A stretch of DNA of 64,000 bases, taken from assembly GCA_964627505.1 (NCBI GenBank), contig CAZVKB010000001.1, positions 1 through 64,000 of the forward strand, written 5' to 3'. Source of the stretch: JACJWR01 sp964627505 (GTDB lineage Bacteria; Actinomycetota; Actinomycetes; S36-B12; UBA10799). Position numbers and translations under genes: made by a program. Every line of letters starts with the position of its first letter. Position 1 is the first letter of the stretch. Below, one piece after another: positions 16,701 to 24,711 of the stretch. The notes below the pieces were generated by a model. It had not been told where the DNA came from. It did no database searches and was given only the letters and a program-made list of their open reading frames with translations.

Positions 16701-16878
16701 TCGGATTGCTGTGGAATACCGGGCTGACCAGCCGGAAACCCGCCACGCGCTCGCCAAGTACGCGGACGCTGTTGCCGAAGAAGTGTTGGCCGTAGAGTTT
16801 CGCCCCGGAGCACCCACGGCAGGTGTCGTGCTCGAGGATCTAGGTTTGACGTTCAGCCTGCGGAAGGCCGAACGGTGA
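13768..16878 (+). CDS. ileS: Isoleucyl-tRNA synthetase (long, eukaryote-like type)
   Basis: A 1036-residue class I synthetase charging tRNA-Ile. The HIGH-type motif is in GPPTANGMPGTHH (about residue 45) and the KMSKS motif is KMSKHLGN (about residue 595). A CPRCGTTLSDHE zinc-knuckle and a CP1 editing domain containing LLVWTTTPWTLVSNTAVAV lie between. The length and PPTANGxPGTHH signature place it with the long IleS2-like, often mupirocin-tolerant group seen in many actinobacteria. The ATG at 13768 is chosen because GGAGGT sits 4 bases upstream; the in-frame ATG at 13747 would put that ribosome-binding site inside the gene. Confidence 0.97.
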   Translation: MYRPVPARIDLPAMEREMMAIWAETDVFHRSLVATHGGEPWVFYEGPPTANGMPGTHHIEARVFKDVFPRFKTMQGRYVPRKAGWDCHGLPVELAVEKELGFSGKGDIEAYGIEAFNDRCRESVLRHVAEFGALTERMGYWVDTDDAYWTMSSDYIESVWWSLAQIHRAGLLAEDHRVSPYCPRCGTTLSDHELAQGYETVHDPSVFVRMPVTEGPLLTEFPGLTLLVWTTTPWTLVSNTAVAVAPAADYVVIETPEGERLVVAEALRSRVAPEAQVLAHVSGRDLEHTAYRAPFDLVDIPEAHYVILGEYVTTDDGSGLVHIAPAFGADDLAVSRSYHLPVINPVAADGTFNPDIPLVGGMFFKDADPLLVADLEARGLLYLRLDYEHNYPHCWRCHTPLIYYAQPSWYIRTTEIKDRLLRENDATNWFPSTIKHGRFGDWLHNNVDWALSRKRYWGTPLPLWRCPEGHVTAVESLLDLSDRAGRNVVGLDPHRPFVDDITIACESCGEVAHRVPEVIDCWYDSGAMPFAQFGYPHRNQELFEARYPADFVCEAIDQTRGWFYTLMAVGTLVFDQSSYRNVLCLGHILDAEGRKMSKHLGNVLEPIPLMDAHGADAVRWFMLAAGSPWQSRRVSHDAIDDVVRRVLLTYWNTVSFQSLYARTAGWDQATGAGAADLTSLDRWALAEAARVVGVVTDALEEFDTQLAGKTLSAFVDDLSNWYVRRSRRRFWQGDPAALHTLHSCLRTVTLLMAPFTPFITDRVWRDLFAESEGVDSVHLARWPEPGDTDAQLAADVAAVRTLVDLGRSARADSGVRTRQPLRRALVSAPRWEHLADDLKAQFTEEVNVLAVVPLADAAEDLVEVSVKPNFRALGKRFGKGTPQVAAALAELPPAAVAADVRESGQVTVQLAGSAEVLTADEVIITERPLSGWSVASSDGVTVALDLTLDEELLALGRVREIIRALQEARKQAGLEITDRIAVEYRADQPETRHALAKYADAVAEEVLAVEFRPGAPTAGVVLEDLGLTFSLRKAER

Positions 16879-16890
16879 CCTGATCACCAA

Positions 16891-17352
16891 CTATCTTGTT
16901 GGTGGTCGCATGGGACGCGTCGGAGCCGCTGGGCCGCCGCCGAGGGCTCGCATCACGCCGGGTGGCGGAGCCAACCCACCAACCGCCTGACCAGTGGGTG
17001 GCGGCAGGACCGCCACCGCAGGCTGCGGAGACTGTGGCCGGGGATCGAACACATCCTGCCCCGCACTGCCAGTCGGACCACCCAACCGGGCCAGGGCCTG
17101 CTCCAACACCACGCGGGCGTCAAAGATGGCCGCATCCCGGGTGCTCTCGGCATCAACCAGCCGTTGCCGCAACTCGTTGATCTCAGCGAGAGCTCGCTCG
17201 ATGCTCCACTCGACGTGGTCGAGAAAAGCGTCAACCTCCTCGATGTCGTAGCCCAGACGCATGCGGGTAGTGGCAAACACGACAGCGCGTACGTCACCGG
17301 GCAGGAGGGGGCGCTGCCATCCTGCATGTGGACCAGGGGGCGGGTGTGGCAT
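16891..17352 (-). CDS. Short DivIVA-domain protein (dcw-linked)
   Basis: A 153-residue protein whose middle part, FATTRMRLGYDIEEVDAFLD followed by a coiled coil to about residue 95, is a DivIVA N-terminal domain. DivIVA/Wag31 binds curved membrane at poles and septa and directs growth in actinobacteria. The C-terminal 55 residues are Pro/Gly/Ala-rich and disordered. It is much shorter than Wag31 (about 260 residues), with only one short coiled coil, so it may be a side paralogue. AGGAGG lies 8 bases before the ATG at 17352, which settles the start over a GTG at 17370. It is the last gene of the dcw run. Confidence 0.85.
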   Translation of the reverse strand: MPHPPPGPHAGWQRPLLPGDVRAVVFATTRMRLGYDIEEVDAFLDHVEWSIERALAEINELRQRLVDAESTRDAAIFDARVVLEQALARLGGPTGSAGQDVFDPRPQSPQPAVAVLPPPTGQAVGGLAPPPGVMRALGGGPAAPTRPMRPPTR

Positions 17353-17463
17353 GGATGGACCTCCTCTCACAGGCGTCGCGGTGTGACCGGACTAGATCTA
17401 ATCACTTCGCGGTGTGCCGAGTTGCGCCTGGGGCTCGGGATGGTCATGTCCTTGCGTCGCAGG

Positions 17464-17748
17464 TCACAGCCGGGCAGTGACCGCGATGGCGATTTGCAGC
17501 AGGATGAACAGCACCAAAAATGCGAGGTCCAATGCCACCCCACCGATGCGCAAAGGCGGAATGATCCGCCGCAGGGCTTTCAGAGGTGGATCGGTGAGGG
17601 TGAAGATGGTCTCCGCCAGGATGAGCACCAGACCCTTCGGCGTCCAATCCGGCGAAAACGTCTGCACCAAGTCGATGACCAGGCGACCTAACAAGACCAG
17701 CAGATAGAGCCACAGGATTGTGGAGAGAATGGATCCAACTGCACTCAT
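17464..17748 (-). CDS. yggT: YggT-family membrane protein
   Basis: A 94-residue protein with two hydrophobic helices (residues about 5-28 and 68-92) flanking a DPPLKALRRIIPPLRIGG loop typical of the YggT family. Function is unclear; its constant place between sepF and divIVA in actinobacteria and cyanobacteria suggests a link to division or membrane organisation. 16 bases separate it from the sepF stop. Confidence 0.88.
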   Translation of the reverse strand: MSAVGSILSTILWLYLLVLLGRLVIDLVQTFSPDWTPKGLVLILAETIFTLTDPPLKALRRIIPPLRIGGVALDLAFLVLFILLQIAIAVTARL

Positions 17749-17764
17749 AGGTCACCAACGCCGC

Positions 17765-18250
17765 CTAACGGGCGCCGAACCCCTCACCAACTTGTTGGTG
17801 AGCCAAAACCGACACGTCCACGCCTTCCGGGGTGAGCAGGAAGATCTTCTGGGAGATCCGCTCGATCATGCCATGGAGACCGAACACCAGACCTGCGGCG
17901 AAGTCCACGATGCGCTTGGCGTCGGCGTCAGTCATTCCGGTGAGATCCATGATGACCGGCGAGTTGTGACGGAATTCCTCACCAATCCGACGGGCGTCGT
18001 TGTAGGTCGTGGGCAGTACCACGGGAATTCGGTAGCCACTGCGTTCCCACGGTCGGGCGAGATCGTGCACTGTGGCCTCCGTTCCGCGGGTGGGTGTGGC
18101 TGAAGCGGTCCCAGGTTGCTCTGACACCGCAACCCGATCTTCTCGCACGTGAGCATTCCGCGCACTTTGAGCTGGCTCGGCATCCGTGTAGAACTGATCG
18201 TCCTCCACGAGCCCGAGGTAGGTCGCCATCCGACGGATCGCACCTGCCAT
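17765..18250 (-). CDS. sepF: Cell division protein SepF
   Basis: A 161-residue FtsZ membrane tether. The N-terminal amphipathic helix MAGAIRRMATYLGL would insert into the membrane, followed by an acidic, disordered linker. The C-terminal alpha/beta domain (residues about 80-155) contains YNDARRIGEEFRHNSPVIMD and ADAKRIVDFAAGLVFGLHG, which bind the FtsZ tail. The ATG at 18250 has CAGGAGGA 4 bases upstream and gives the expected N-terminal helix. Actinobacteria lack FtsA, so SepF should be the principal anchor for the FtsZ encoded nearby. Confidence 0.95.
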   Translation of the reverse strand: MAGAIRRMATYLGLVEDDQFYTDAEPAQSARNAHVREDRVAVSEQPGTASATPTRGTEATVHDLARPWERSGYRIPVVLPTTYNDARRIGEEFRHNSPVIMDLTGMTDADAKRIVDFAAGLVFGLHGMIERISQKIFLLTPEGVDVSVLAHQQVGEGFGAR

Positions 18251-18306
18251 GAAGTCCTCCTGGGTGTGGTGACGGGGTGGTTTTGACCCCGCTGTGCGCT
18301 GCAACG

Positions 18307-19038
18307 TTACCTGAGATCTGGCCGCTCACCGAGTATCGCCGTGCCGATCCGCACGTGTGTCGCGCCGGCGGCGATCGCTGCCTCTAAATCTCCGCTCATC
18401 CCCGCCGAAATTTCGGTTGCTGCTGGCTCCACGGCCCGAATTTTGGCCGCGACAGCACCGAGCATGGTGAAAGCCGCCACCGGGTCGCCACCCAGCGGGG
18501 CCATGCCCATCACGCCGCGCAATCGCAACGACGGGGAAGCGGCGATGGCTTCTGCGACGGCTTGCGCAGCATCGGGGTGTGCACCACCCCGGGCGCTGGA
18601 GTTGGTGCTGGGTCCGTCCAAGTTCACTTGTACGAGGCAGTCCAACGGAGTGTCTCGGGCAGGTGTAGCCCGGGCCAGGGCTGTGACGAGGCGCAAACGA
18701 TCGACCGTGTCTACCTGCTGGACACAAGCCGCGACGGCTTTGGCCTTGTTGGTCTGGACTTGGCCGATGAAGTGCCATCGCAGGTCTGCGCTGACGGCGG
18801 CGTGCTTCTCCGCGGCTTCCGGCAGTCGGTTTTCACCGACATCCGTGACCCCGAGCTGAGCCAGGAGTGCGACATCGCTGGCCGGAAAGCGTTTGGTGAC
18901 GACTACGAGCGTGATCTCGCGAGGGTCGCGTTTGGCGGCATGTGCAGCATCGGCGATCCGGGTGCGAACCTTGTGCAGGTTGGCGGACAACTCCGCAAAG
19001 CGCGGAAGAGTCGCGGACGAGGAGGTCAGCTCAGCCAT
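18307..19038 (-). CDS. yggS: YggS-family pyridoxal-phosphate homeostasis protein
   Basis: A 243-residue single-domain alanine-racemase-like barrel that binds PLP. The PLP-lysine is in TLVVVTKRFP (about residue 49), with GENRLPEAAEKHAA, WHFIGQVQTNKAK and the C-terminal phosphate-binding MSGDLEAAIAAGATHVRIG. Members balance free PLP and amino-acid pools. The start overlaps the pgeF stop by 13 bases, so the two are translationally linked between ftsZ and sepF. Confidence 0.95.
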   Translation of the reverse strand: MAELTSSSATLPRFAELSANLHKVRTRIADAAHAAKRDPREITLVVVTKRFPASDVALLAQLGVTDVGENRLPEAAEKHAAVSADLRWHFIGQVQTNKAKAVAACVQQVDTVDRLRLVTALARATPARDTPLDCLVQVNLDGPSTNSSARGGAHPDAAQAVAEAIAASPSLRLRGVMGMAPLGGDPVAAFTMLGAVAAKIRAVEPAATEISAGMSGDLEAAIAAGATHVRIGTAILGERPDLR

Positions 19039-19772
19039 ACCGCTACCCCCTGTCGGCCAGTGCGATCGTCCCGGCGATACGAGAACAGTTGCGGGTCCTC
19101 AGCGGTGCACCCGCCAACACTCTCCACGTGCACCCCCTTGGTTCGCAGCAGCGCCGTCAGTCCAGCACGCACGTCGATTCCGGGTTGCCCATTGTGTGCC
19201 TGCACGACCGCTTGCGGAGCGACCTGCGCTGCTTGGTCAGCACGTTCTGCTGGCACGGGGTAACACCTGCCGCAAATAGCTGGTCCCAGCAGCGCCCGAG
19301 TTCCGTCAGGAGTGGCGCCGGCGTCCCACATGCGAGTTAACGCGGCGCCCACGACATCGGTGACCATCCCCTGCCAACCGCTGTGCACCGCAGCCACGAT
19401 GCCGGCGTCGGCATCGATCAATGCGACTGGGACGCAGTCGGCCGAGAGCGCGACGAGCGCCACATCCGCCTCCGATGTCACGATCGCATCGACGTGCGGC
19501 GGCTGCACCTCGAGGGGAGGTCGGACCCAGTGCACCAGGTTGCTGTGATGCTGGGACATGAACACAATCTCGGAACACCCGGTGAGGTTGGCCAAGGAAC
19601 GCCGATTTGCAGCCACGGCGTGCTCGTCATCACCGATGTGATTGGCCAAATTCAATTCGTTGAACGGCTCTACCGATATCCCGCCGCGTCGAGATGTGAA
19701 CAGCCAATGACCCCGTCGCGCGCCATCGCGGGCGCGGTCGACGGGGTCAATGGTTCCAGACCAGTAGGTCAT
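19026..19772 (-). CDS. pgeF: Peptidoglycan-editing protein PgeF (YfiH/laccase-domain)
   Basis: A 248-residue DUF152 protein. Family members remove L-serine misincorporated in place of L-alanine in peptidoglycan precursors; the older name is multicopper polyphenol oxidase. Key metal-ligand segments are visible: ALSADCVPVALIDAD and AVHSGWQGMVTDVVG (Cys and His ligands), plus GPAICGRCYPV. The gene lies 18 bases after the ftsZ stop and overlaps yggS, the standard actinobacterial order. A role in lipid II proofreading fits the cluster. Confidence 0.92.
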   Translation of the reverse strand: MTYWSGTIDPVDRARDGARRGHWLFTSRRGGISVEPFNELNLANHIGDDEHAVAANRRSLANLTGCSEIVFMSQHHSNLVHWVRPPLEVQPPHVDAIVTSEADVALVALSADCVPVALIDADAGIVAAVHSGWQGMVTDVVGAALTRMWDAGATPDGTRALLGPAICGRCYPVPAERADQAAQVAPQAVVQAHNGQPGIDVRAGLTALLRTKGVHVESVGGCTAEDPQLFSYRRDDRTGRQGVAVWLS

Positions 19773-19790
19773 GAGGTCAACGACCTCGAC

Positions 19791-20897
19791 TCACTTGAGA
19801 AAATCGGGCACATCCAGTTCGTCGCTTCCGGCGTCGGCGGACTCAAACTCCACGTTGCGCATGTGCGACCGGCTGGATTCGGACGGGTCGAGGGCCGAGA
19901 CGCGTTTGATCGGTTCGGTTGCGCCGCCAGCCTTCTTCTTGGGCAAGGGCATCCCACCATCAAATCCTGCAGCAATCACCGTCACCCGGACTTCGTCACC
20001 GAGGGTGTCGTCAATCACCGCCCCGAAGATGATGTTCGCTTCTGGGTGAGCAGCGTCGGAGACCATCTTGGCGGCCTCGTTGATTTCGAACAGCCCGAGG
20101 TCACTGCCACCGGAGATGCTCAACAACACGCCGTGGGCGCCTTCGATGCTGGCCTCGAGTAGCGGGCTGGAGATCGCCTGTTCAGCAGCTGAAGAGGCCC
20201 GATTCTCGCCTCGTGCCGACCCGATCCCCATCAACGCCGAGCCAGCACCATGCATCACCGATTTGACGTCGGCAAAGTCCAAGTTGATCAAACCGGGTGT
20301 GGTGATGAGATCGGTGATTCCGGAGACACCCTGCAACAGCACCTGGTCGGCTTGCTTGAAGGCGTCGATCACACTGATCTTGCGGTCAGATAAAGCCAGC
20401 AACCGATCGTTGGGAATCACGATGAGCGTGTCGACTTCCGCCCGCAAGCCGTCGATACCGCCTTCGGCTTGCGTCGCACGACGACGACCTTCGAACAGGA
20501 ATGGCCGCGTGACGACGCCGATCGTGAGCGCACCCATACCTTTGGAAATCTTGGCGATCACCGGGGCGCCACCAGTGCCGGTACCACCGCCTTCCCCGGC
20601 GGTGACGAACACCATATCGGCGCCGCGCAGCACCTCTTCAATCTCCTGGGCATGGTCTTCTGCGGCTTTGCGACCCACCTCTGGATCCGCCCCAGCCCCG
20701 AGGCCACGGGTGAGCTCCCGGCCGATGTCGAGTTTGACGTCGGCGTCGCTCATGAGCAGCGCCTGGGCATCGGTGTTGATGGCAATGAACTCCACCCCCT
20801 TGAGCCCCGATTCGATCATCCGATTGACGGCGTTGACCCCACCACCGCCAATTCCGACGACCTTGATCACCGCCAGGTAATTCTGCGGAGATGCCAC
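19791..20897 (-). CDS. ftsZ: Cell division tubulin FtsZ
   Basis: A 368-residue GTPase that forms the cytokinetic ring. The tubulin signature GGGTGTGG (residues 103-110) and the N-terminal VVGIGGGGVNAVNRMI nucleotide loop are intact, as is the T7 loop NLDFADVKSVM. The C-terminal linker is short, and the tail ends DVPDFLK, matching the conserved peptide bound by SepF. The start is GTG at 20897 with GAGAGG about 9 bases upstream. It is separated from ftsQ by a terminator and 346 non-coding bases, so it has its own promoters. Confidence 0.98.
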   Translation of the reverse strand: MASPQNYLAVIKVVGIGGGGVNAVNRMIESGLKGVEFIAINTDAQALLMSDADVKLDIGRELTRGLGAGADPEVGRKAAEDHAQEIEEVLRGADMVFVTAGEGGGTGTGGAPVIAKISKGMGALTIGVVTRPFLFEGRRRATQAEGGIDGLRAEVDTLIVIPNDRLLALSDRKISVIDAFKQADQVLLQGVSGITDLITTPGLINLDFADVKSVMHGAGSALMGIGSARGENRASSAAEQAISSPLLEASIEGAHGVLLSISGGSDLGLFEINEAAKMVSDAAHPEANIIFGAVIDDTLGDEVRVTVIAAGFDGGMPLPKKKAGGATEPIKRVSALDPSESSRSHMRNVEFESADAGSDELDVPDFLK

Positions 20898-21243
20898 GTG
20901 ATTTTTCCTCTCACCGAAATGCGCTCGACCTCCATCAAAAGAGGCCTGAGCCGGACACTAGACGCCAAGTGTACGGTGAGCGAACGGGTTCGCTGCACCA
21001 CACCCGCCAGCCGCCGGCCAAGCAAACACTCAACCTTTACTTGAGGTATGGCTTTTGTGTCCGGACGGGCTGGAATGCAGTTCTCAGATTAGTCGGAGTA
21101 CTTCATGCGCAGCAAGAAGGATCGCCGAACCATGGCGGTTTCTTAGCAGTTCTCGCATCCTTGGTAAAGACCATCTTTACCCCTTGTGACCCACCAGCAC
21201 CAGAGGCCCCAAAAAACCTCAAATCGCAATCTAAATAAGAGGT
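20898..21243 (-). promoter_or_regulatory. Structured, AT-richer control region upstream of ftsZ
   Basis: 346 bases without a gene. On the minus strand it begins with a terminator after ftsQ, then has a perfect inverted repeat, GGTAAAGA-TGG-TCTTTACC (21163-21181), and a looser one around GAACCATGGCGGTT (21127-21140). A CCTCAAGTAAAGGTTGAG segment (21027-21044) recalls the repeat upstream of other actinobacterial ftsZ genes. Individual promoters could not be fixed. Confidence 0.5.
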
Positions 21244-21245
21244 TT
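21211..21245 (-). terminator. Intrinsic terminator overlapping the ftsQ stop
   Basis: Minus-strand AAACCTC (21245-21239) pairs with GAGGTTT (21220-21214) across an 18-base loop and is followed by a T6 run. It overlaps the ftsQ TAA and should reduce read-through from the mur operon into ftsZ. Confidence 0.55.
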
Positions 21246-22221
21246 AGTTTGCGTTCTCGGGGTCCGGCCCATCAGCCGTGCCAGCATCTTGCTGTTCCTG
21301 CTGGAGTTGCGCGAGTTGCTTTTCCTGAGCTGCTTTGATTTCGGCCGAGGTGGCCCGTTGCGGCTCCGCCAATGCGGTCACCGGAGCGGCTGGCACAGAG
21401 ACGTCAAACCAAGTCGGCACCGGCGTGTCTTGTGACGTCTGCGCGTTGGCAGCGGTGTCAACTTCGCCAGCAGTGTCCCCGTTCTCAGTCGTCACGAGTC
21501 CGGCTGCCTGTAGGAGGACAGCCAGGATGCGAGCCTTCTCCGCGCTGGCGGCTTGATCACCCCAAAGCACCGTGCCCGAGTCGTCGCGCAAGGTCAATCT
21601 GATGCCATCCGGTGCCATTGCAATGCCGCCCACAGCCGACCGGACTGCCGGTGGCAGTTCCGCAGCGACTGTCGCTAACTGCGCAAGGGTGTCCGCAGAG
21701 GCAGAGAGTTGCGGTAGGTCCGTGGGGGCTTCCGACACGGAGGCGAAAGCCCGCCCAGTGGCATCGACCAGGTCACCGCCGGCGCCACCACTGATGTAGG
21801 CCACCGGCGTCCGCGGCTCCACCGCGATCGCCACAGTGTCCGGCCAGGCGCGCGTGACGGACACCGAGGCGACCTCCGGAATAGCGCCGATGCGACTCGC
21901 GACCGCGGCGGTATCCACGGTGATCAGGGGACCGCCTTCCGGCACATCCGCGACCTGGCGGACGTTACTTTCGAGGCCTGCCGATACACCTGAAACGACG
22001 ACAGTCGAGGCGTGCAGCCAGGGCGAACCCAATATCACCCAGCCCGAGACGCCGGCCATGCCAATGCAGGTGGCGACGGTGATCGCCGCCCTTCGGCGCC
22101 AACGTCGAGGTGATGGGGCGCCGTGGTGGCCAAAGTCAGTAGCCGACGGGGCCTCCGAGTCGGCACAAGCGCCATCGGTGATGCCATCCGCGGAGCCATC
22201 AGCGGCGACGGTGCTGCTCAT
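21244..22221 (-). CDS. ftsQ: Cell division protein FtsQ
   Basis: A 325-residue bitopic divisome protein. A cytoplasmic N-terminus ends in RRWRRRAAI, followed by a single membrane helix (about residues 46-66), then a POTRA domain starting HASTVVVSGVSAG and an FtsQ beta domain with ARILAVLLQAAGL. The C-terminal 60 residues are Ala/Gln/Asp-rich and probably disordered. It bridges early and late divisome proteins with FtsL. The ATG overlaps the murC stop by 4 bases. Confidence 0.92.
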   Translation of the reverse strand: MSSTVAADGSADGITDGACADSEAPSATDFGHHGAPSPRRWRRRAAITVATCIGMAGVSGWVILGSPWLHASTVVVSGVSAGLESNVRQVADVPEGGPLITVDTAAVASRIGAIPEVASVSVTRAWPDTVAIAVEPRTPVAYISGGAGGDLVDATGRAFASVSEAPTDLPQLSASADTLAQLATVAAELPPAVRSAVGGIAMAPDGIRLTLRDDSGTVLWGDQAASAEKARILAVLLQAAGLVTTENGDTAGEVDTAANAQTSQDTPVPTWFDVSVPAAPVTALAEPQRATSAEIKAAQEKQLAQLQQEQQDAGTADGPDPENAN

Positions 22222-23636
22222 CGATTCTGCTCCCGAAGATGCAATAGGTCCATGATGGCCGGCGCCATCAGCGCGACATCTCCCTGCCCGATCGTCATGA
22301 TGATGTCGCCCGGTTCCGCCCGATCCACCAAGAGTTGCGGCACTGCCGGCGAGGACGGTTCGAATACGACATGTTCAGCAGGCAGCGGGACGTGTGCGGC
22401 CATGGTCTGGCCGCTCGCCCCCGGAATCGGCTCTTCCCCAGGGGCAAACACTTCCAGGACCACAACGTCATCTGCCAGACCGAGCGCGTTGCCAAATTCC
22501 GGCACAAACATCGCCGTGCGGTAGTAGTGATGGGCCTGAAACGCGATCACAACGCGCCCATCCCCCACCACCTCCCGAGCCGCATGCAGCGTAGCCTCCA
22601 CCTCCGTGGGATGGTGGGCAAAGTCATCAAACACCCGAATTCCGTCGGCCTGTCCCCGGAAGTCGAACCGGCGTCGGGTACCAGTGAACTTCTCCAAGCC
22701 GGCGGCGGCTTCGGTATCAGAGAAACCCAACTCGATTGCCGTTGCCAGGGCGGCCGTGGCATTGAGCACGTTGTGCGCTCCAGGCACCTGCATCGTGATC
22801 CGAGGCGTCCGCACGCCGTGCACTGCCACATCGAACGTCCAACCGCTGCCGCTGCGGTCGTGCACCACGATGTGATAATCAGCTTCCTCGGAAAAACCAT
22901 AGGTGCGCACAGTGACCCCCTGGGCTTTACCCACTGCGATCACTCGTCTGGTGATCTCGTCATCCAGGCACGCCACCACAACTCCGCCGCGAGAGCCGAT
23001 ATCGAGCACAAATTGTTCGAAGGCCTCGATCAGCGGCTCAAACGAACCCCAATAGTTGATGTGATCCGGCTCGATGTTGGTGATCACGCCGGCCACGGCA
23101 CCGAGCCGCAAGAAGGAACCATCGCTCTCGTCGGCTTCGGTGACGAAGACGTCACCCGAGCCGCGATGGGCATAGGCGCCGGTCTCATGCAATTCGCCAC
23201 CGATCGCGAAACTGGGTTCAGCACCGCAATTTTGCAGTGCCACAGTGAGCATGGACGTGGTGGTGGTCTTGCCATGAGTACCTGTCACTGCCACCCCACG
23301 ACTGCCCGACATCACCCGCGCCAGTGCTTCCGAGCGATGCAGCACCGGAAGGCCGCGTGCCCGGGCGGCTGCCAACTCAGGATTGTCCTCCTTGATGGCC
23401 GTCGAGATCACTACCGTGCGGGCATCGCCGAGGTTGGCTTCATCATGGCCGGACTCAATCCGTGCTCCCAACGTCCGCAGTGCGTCGAGTCGACGAGACT
23501 CCTTGGCATCGCTGCCCGACACCGTCACCCCCTCTGCCAAGAGAATGCGGGCGATGCCAGACATTCCGGACCCGCCCACCCCGATGAAATGCACAGGCCC
23601 TTCCCAGGTGTCGCCGGACACATTTGACACTGTCAT
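22218..23636 (-). CDS. murC: UDP-N-acetylmuramate-L-alanine ligase
   Basis: A 472-residue ATP-dependent ligase adding the first amino acid (L-Ala) to UDP-MurNAc in the cytoplasm. The Rossmann-type N-terminal domain starts HFIGVGGSGMSGIARI, the P-loop is GTHGKTTTTSM (about residue 116), and the central domain contains TEADESDGSFLRL and NIEPDHINYWG. The C-terminal domain has FDDFAHHPTEV. It lies 1 base after murG and overlaps ftsQ, inside a tightly coupled operon. Confidence 0.97.
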   Translation of the reverse strand: MTVSNVSGDTWEGPVHFIGVGGSGMSGIARILLAEGVTVSGSDAKESRRLDALRTLGARIESGHDEANLGDARTVVISTAIKEDNPELAAARARGLPVLHRSEALARVMSGSRGVAVTGTHGKTTTTSMLTVALQNCGAEPSFAIGGELHETGAYAHRGSGDVFVTEADESDGSFLRLGAVAGVITNIEPDHINYWGSFEPLIEAFEQFVLDIGSRGGVVVACLDDEITRRVIAVGKAQGVTVRTYGFSEEADYHIVVHDRSGSGWTFDVAVHGVRTPRITMQVPGAHNVLNATAALATAIELGFSDTEAAAGLEKFTGTRRRFDFRGQADGIRVFDDFAHHPTEVEATLHAAREVVGDGRVVIAFQAHHYYRTAMFVPEFGNALGLADDVVVLEVFAPGEEPIPGASGQTMAAHVPLPAEHVVFEPSSPAVPQLLVDRAEPGDIIMTIGQGDVALMAPAIMDLLHLREQNR

Positions 23637-23637
23637 G

Positions 23638-24708
23638 TCATCCTCCTGCTGCTGCGATTGTCATCTGCGCTAAACGTTGGGCGGCACCGCGGTCGCCGAG
23701 CGCGGCGCTGGCCGCGGACATCCTGAGTAGCCGAGTGGGCTCAACCATGAGGCCCAGGGCTTCGGCCACCATCCGATCAGCGGTGAACTCCGCGTCTGGC
23801 ACCACAACTCCACCGCCAGCAGACACCACGGGCAGGGCATTGCGAAGTTGCTCGCCATTGCCAATCGGCAGGGGCACAAAAATCGCTGGTAGCCCCACCG
23901 CGCTGAGTTCCGCTACGGTCAAGGCCCCAGCCCGACACACGGCCACATCGGCGGCCGCGTAGGCCAGGTCCATTCGGCTGATGTAGTCCACAGTTACCAC
24001 GTGCGCCAGGGACGGATCACTGCCTTGGTCGGTGTTCTTGCCACCACGGGAATGCAACACGCTGAAGCCCCCCGCCACCAGTGCCGGAGCCGCACCGATG
24101 ACCGCCTCGTTGAGCCGACGAGCGCCTTGCGATCCTCCAAACACCACAATCACCGGTCGATCCGGGTCCAAGCCGAAGAACTCCCGCGCTGCAGCGCGCG
24201 TCGCCACCCGGTCAAGTTGGGCGATCGAAGCCCGCAGCGGAATGCCCACGACCTGCGCGCCGTGCAGGGAACCGGCATGGGTTTCGGCAACATAATCGGT
24301 AAATCTGGCCCCGACCCGATTCGCCAGGCCAGCTTTGGCATTGGCTTCGTGCACTACGATCGGCACCCGCCCGCGGGCCGCGAGATAGGCGGGCAGGGCG
24401 ACGTAGCCGCCGAAACCCACCACCACATCGGCTTCGCGCTCCGCCAAGATCCGACGCGTCGCCGCAACCGTGGACCGCAGCCGATGCGGCACTCGCAGCA
24501 ATTCGCCGCCCACCCGCCGCGGCAACGGAACGGCCGGAATCAGGTCCAATTCATATCCACGCGCGGGCACCAACTGCCCTTCCAGCCCCTTCGCAGTCCC
24601 GAGCGCCGTCACCACCATGTGAGCATCAAGCGCCCGCAGGGCATCCGCAGTATTCAGGGCCGGTTCAATATGACCCGCTGTTCCACCACCGGCAACGACT
24701 ACCCGCAT
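23638..24708 (-). CDS. murG: UDP-GlcNAc:lipid I GlcNAc transferase MurG
   Basis: A 356-residue peripheral GT-B glycosyltransferase that makes lipid II from lipid I. The N-terminal glycine-rich loop is GGGTAGHIEPALNTADAL and the second is VVFGGSQGARRLNEAV. The C-terminal donor site contains VCRAGALTVAELSAVGLPAI and FVPLPIGNGEQ. Length is normal. It sits between ftsW (3 bases upstream) and murC, matching the usual mycobacterial order. Confidence 0.97.
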   Translation of the reverse strand: MRVVVAGGGTAGHIEPALNTADALRALDAHMVVTALGTAKGLEGQLVPARGYELDLIPAVPLPRRVGGELLRVPHRLRSTVAATRRILAEREADVVVGFGGYVALPAYLAARGRVPIVVHEANAKAGLANRVGARFTDYVAETHAGSLHGAQVVGIPLRASIAQLDRVATRAAAREFFGLDPDRPVIVVFGGSQGARRLNEAVIGAAPALVAGGFSVLHSRGGKNTDQGSDPSLAHVVTVDYISRMDLAYAAADVAVCRAGALTVAELSAVGLPAIFVPLPIGNGEQLRNALPVVSAGGGVVVPDAEFTADRMVAEALGLMVEPTRLLRMSAASAALGDRGAAQRLAQMTIAAAGG

Positions 24709-24711
24709 GAA

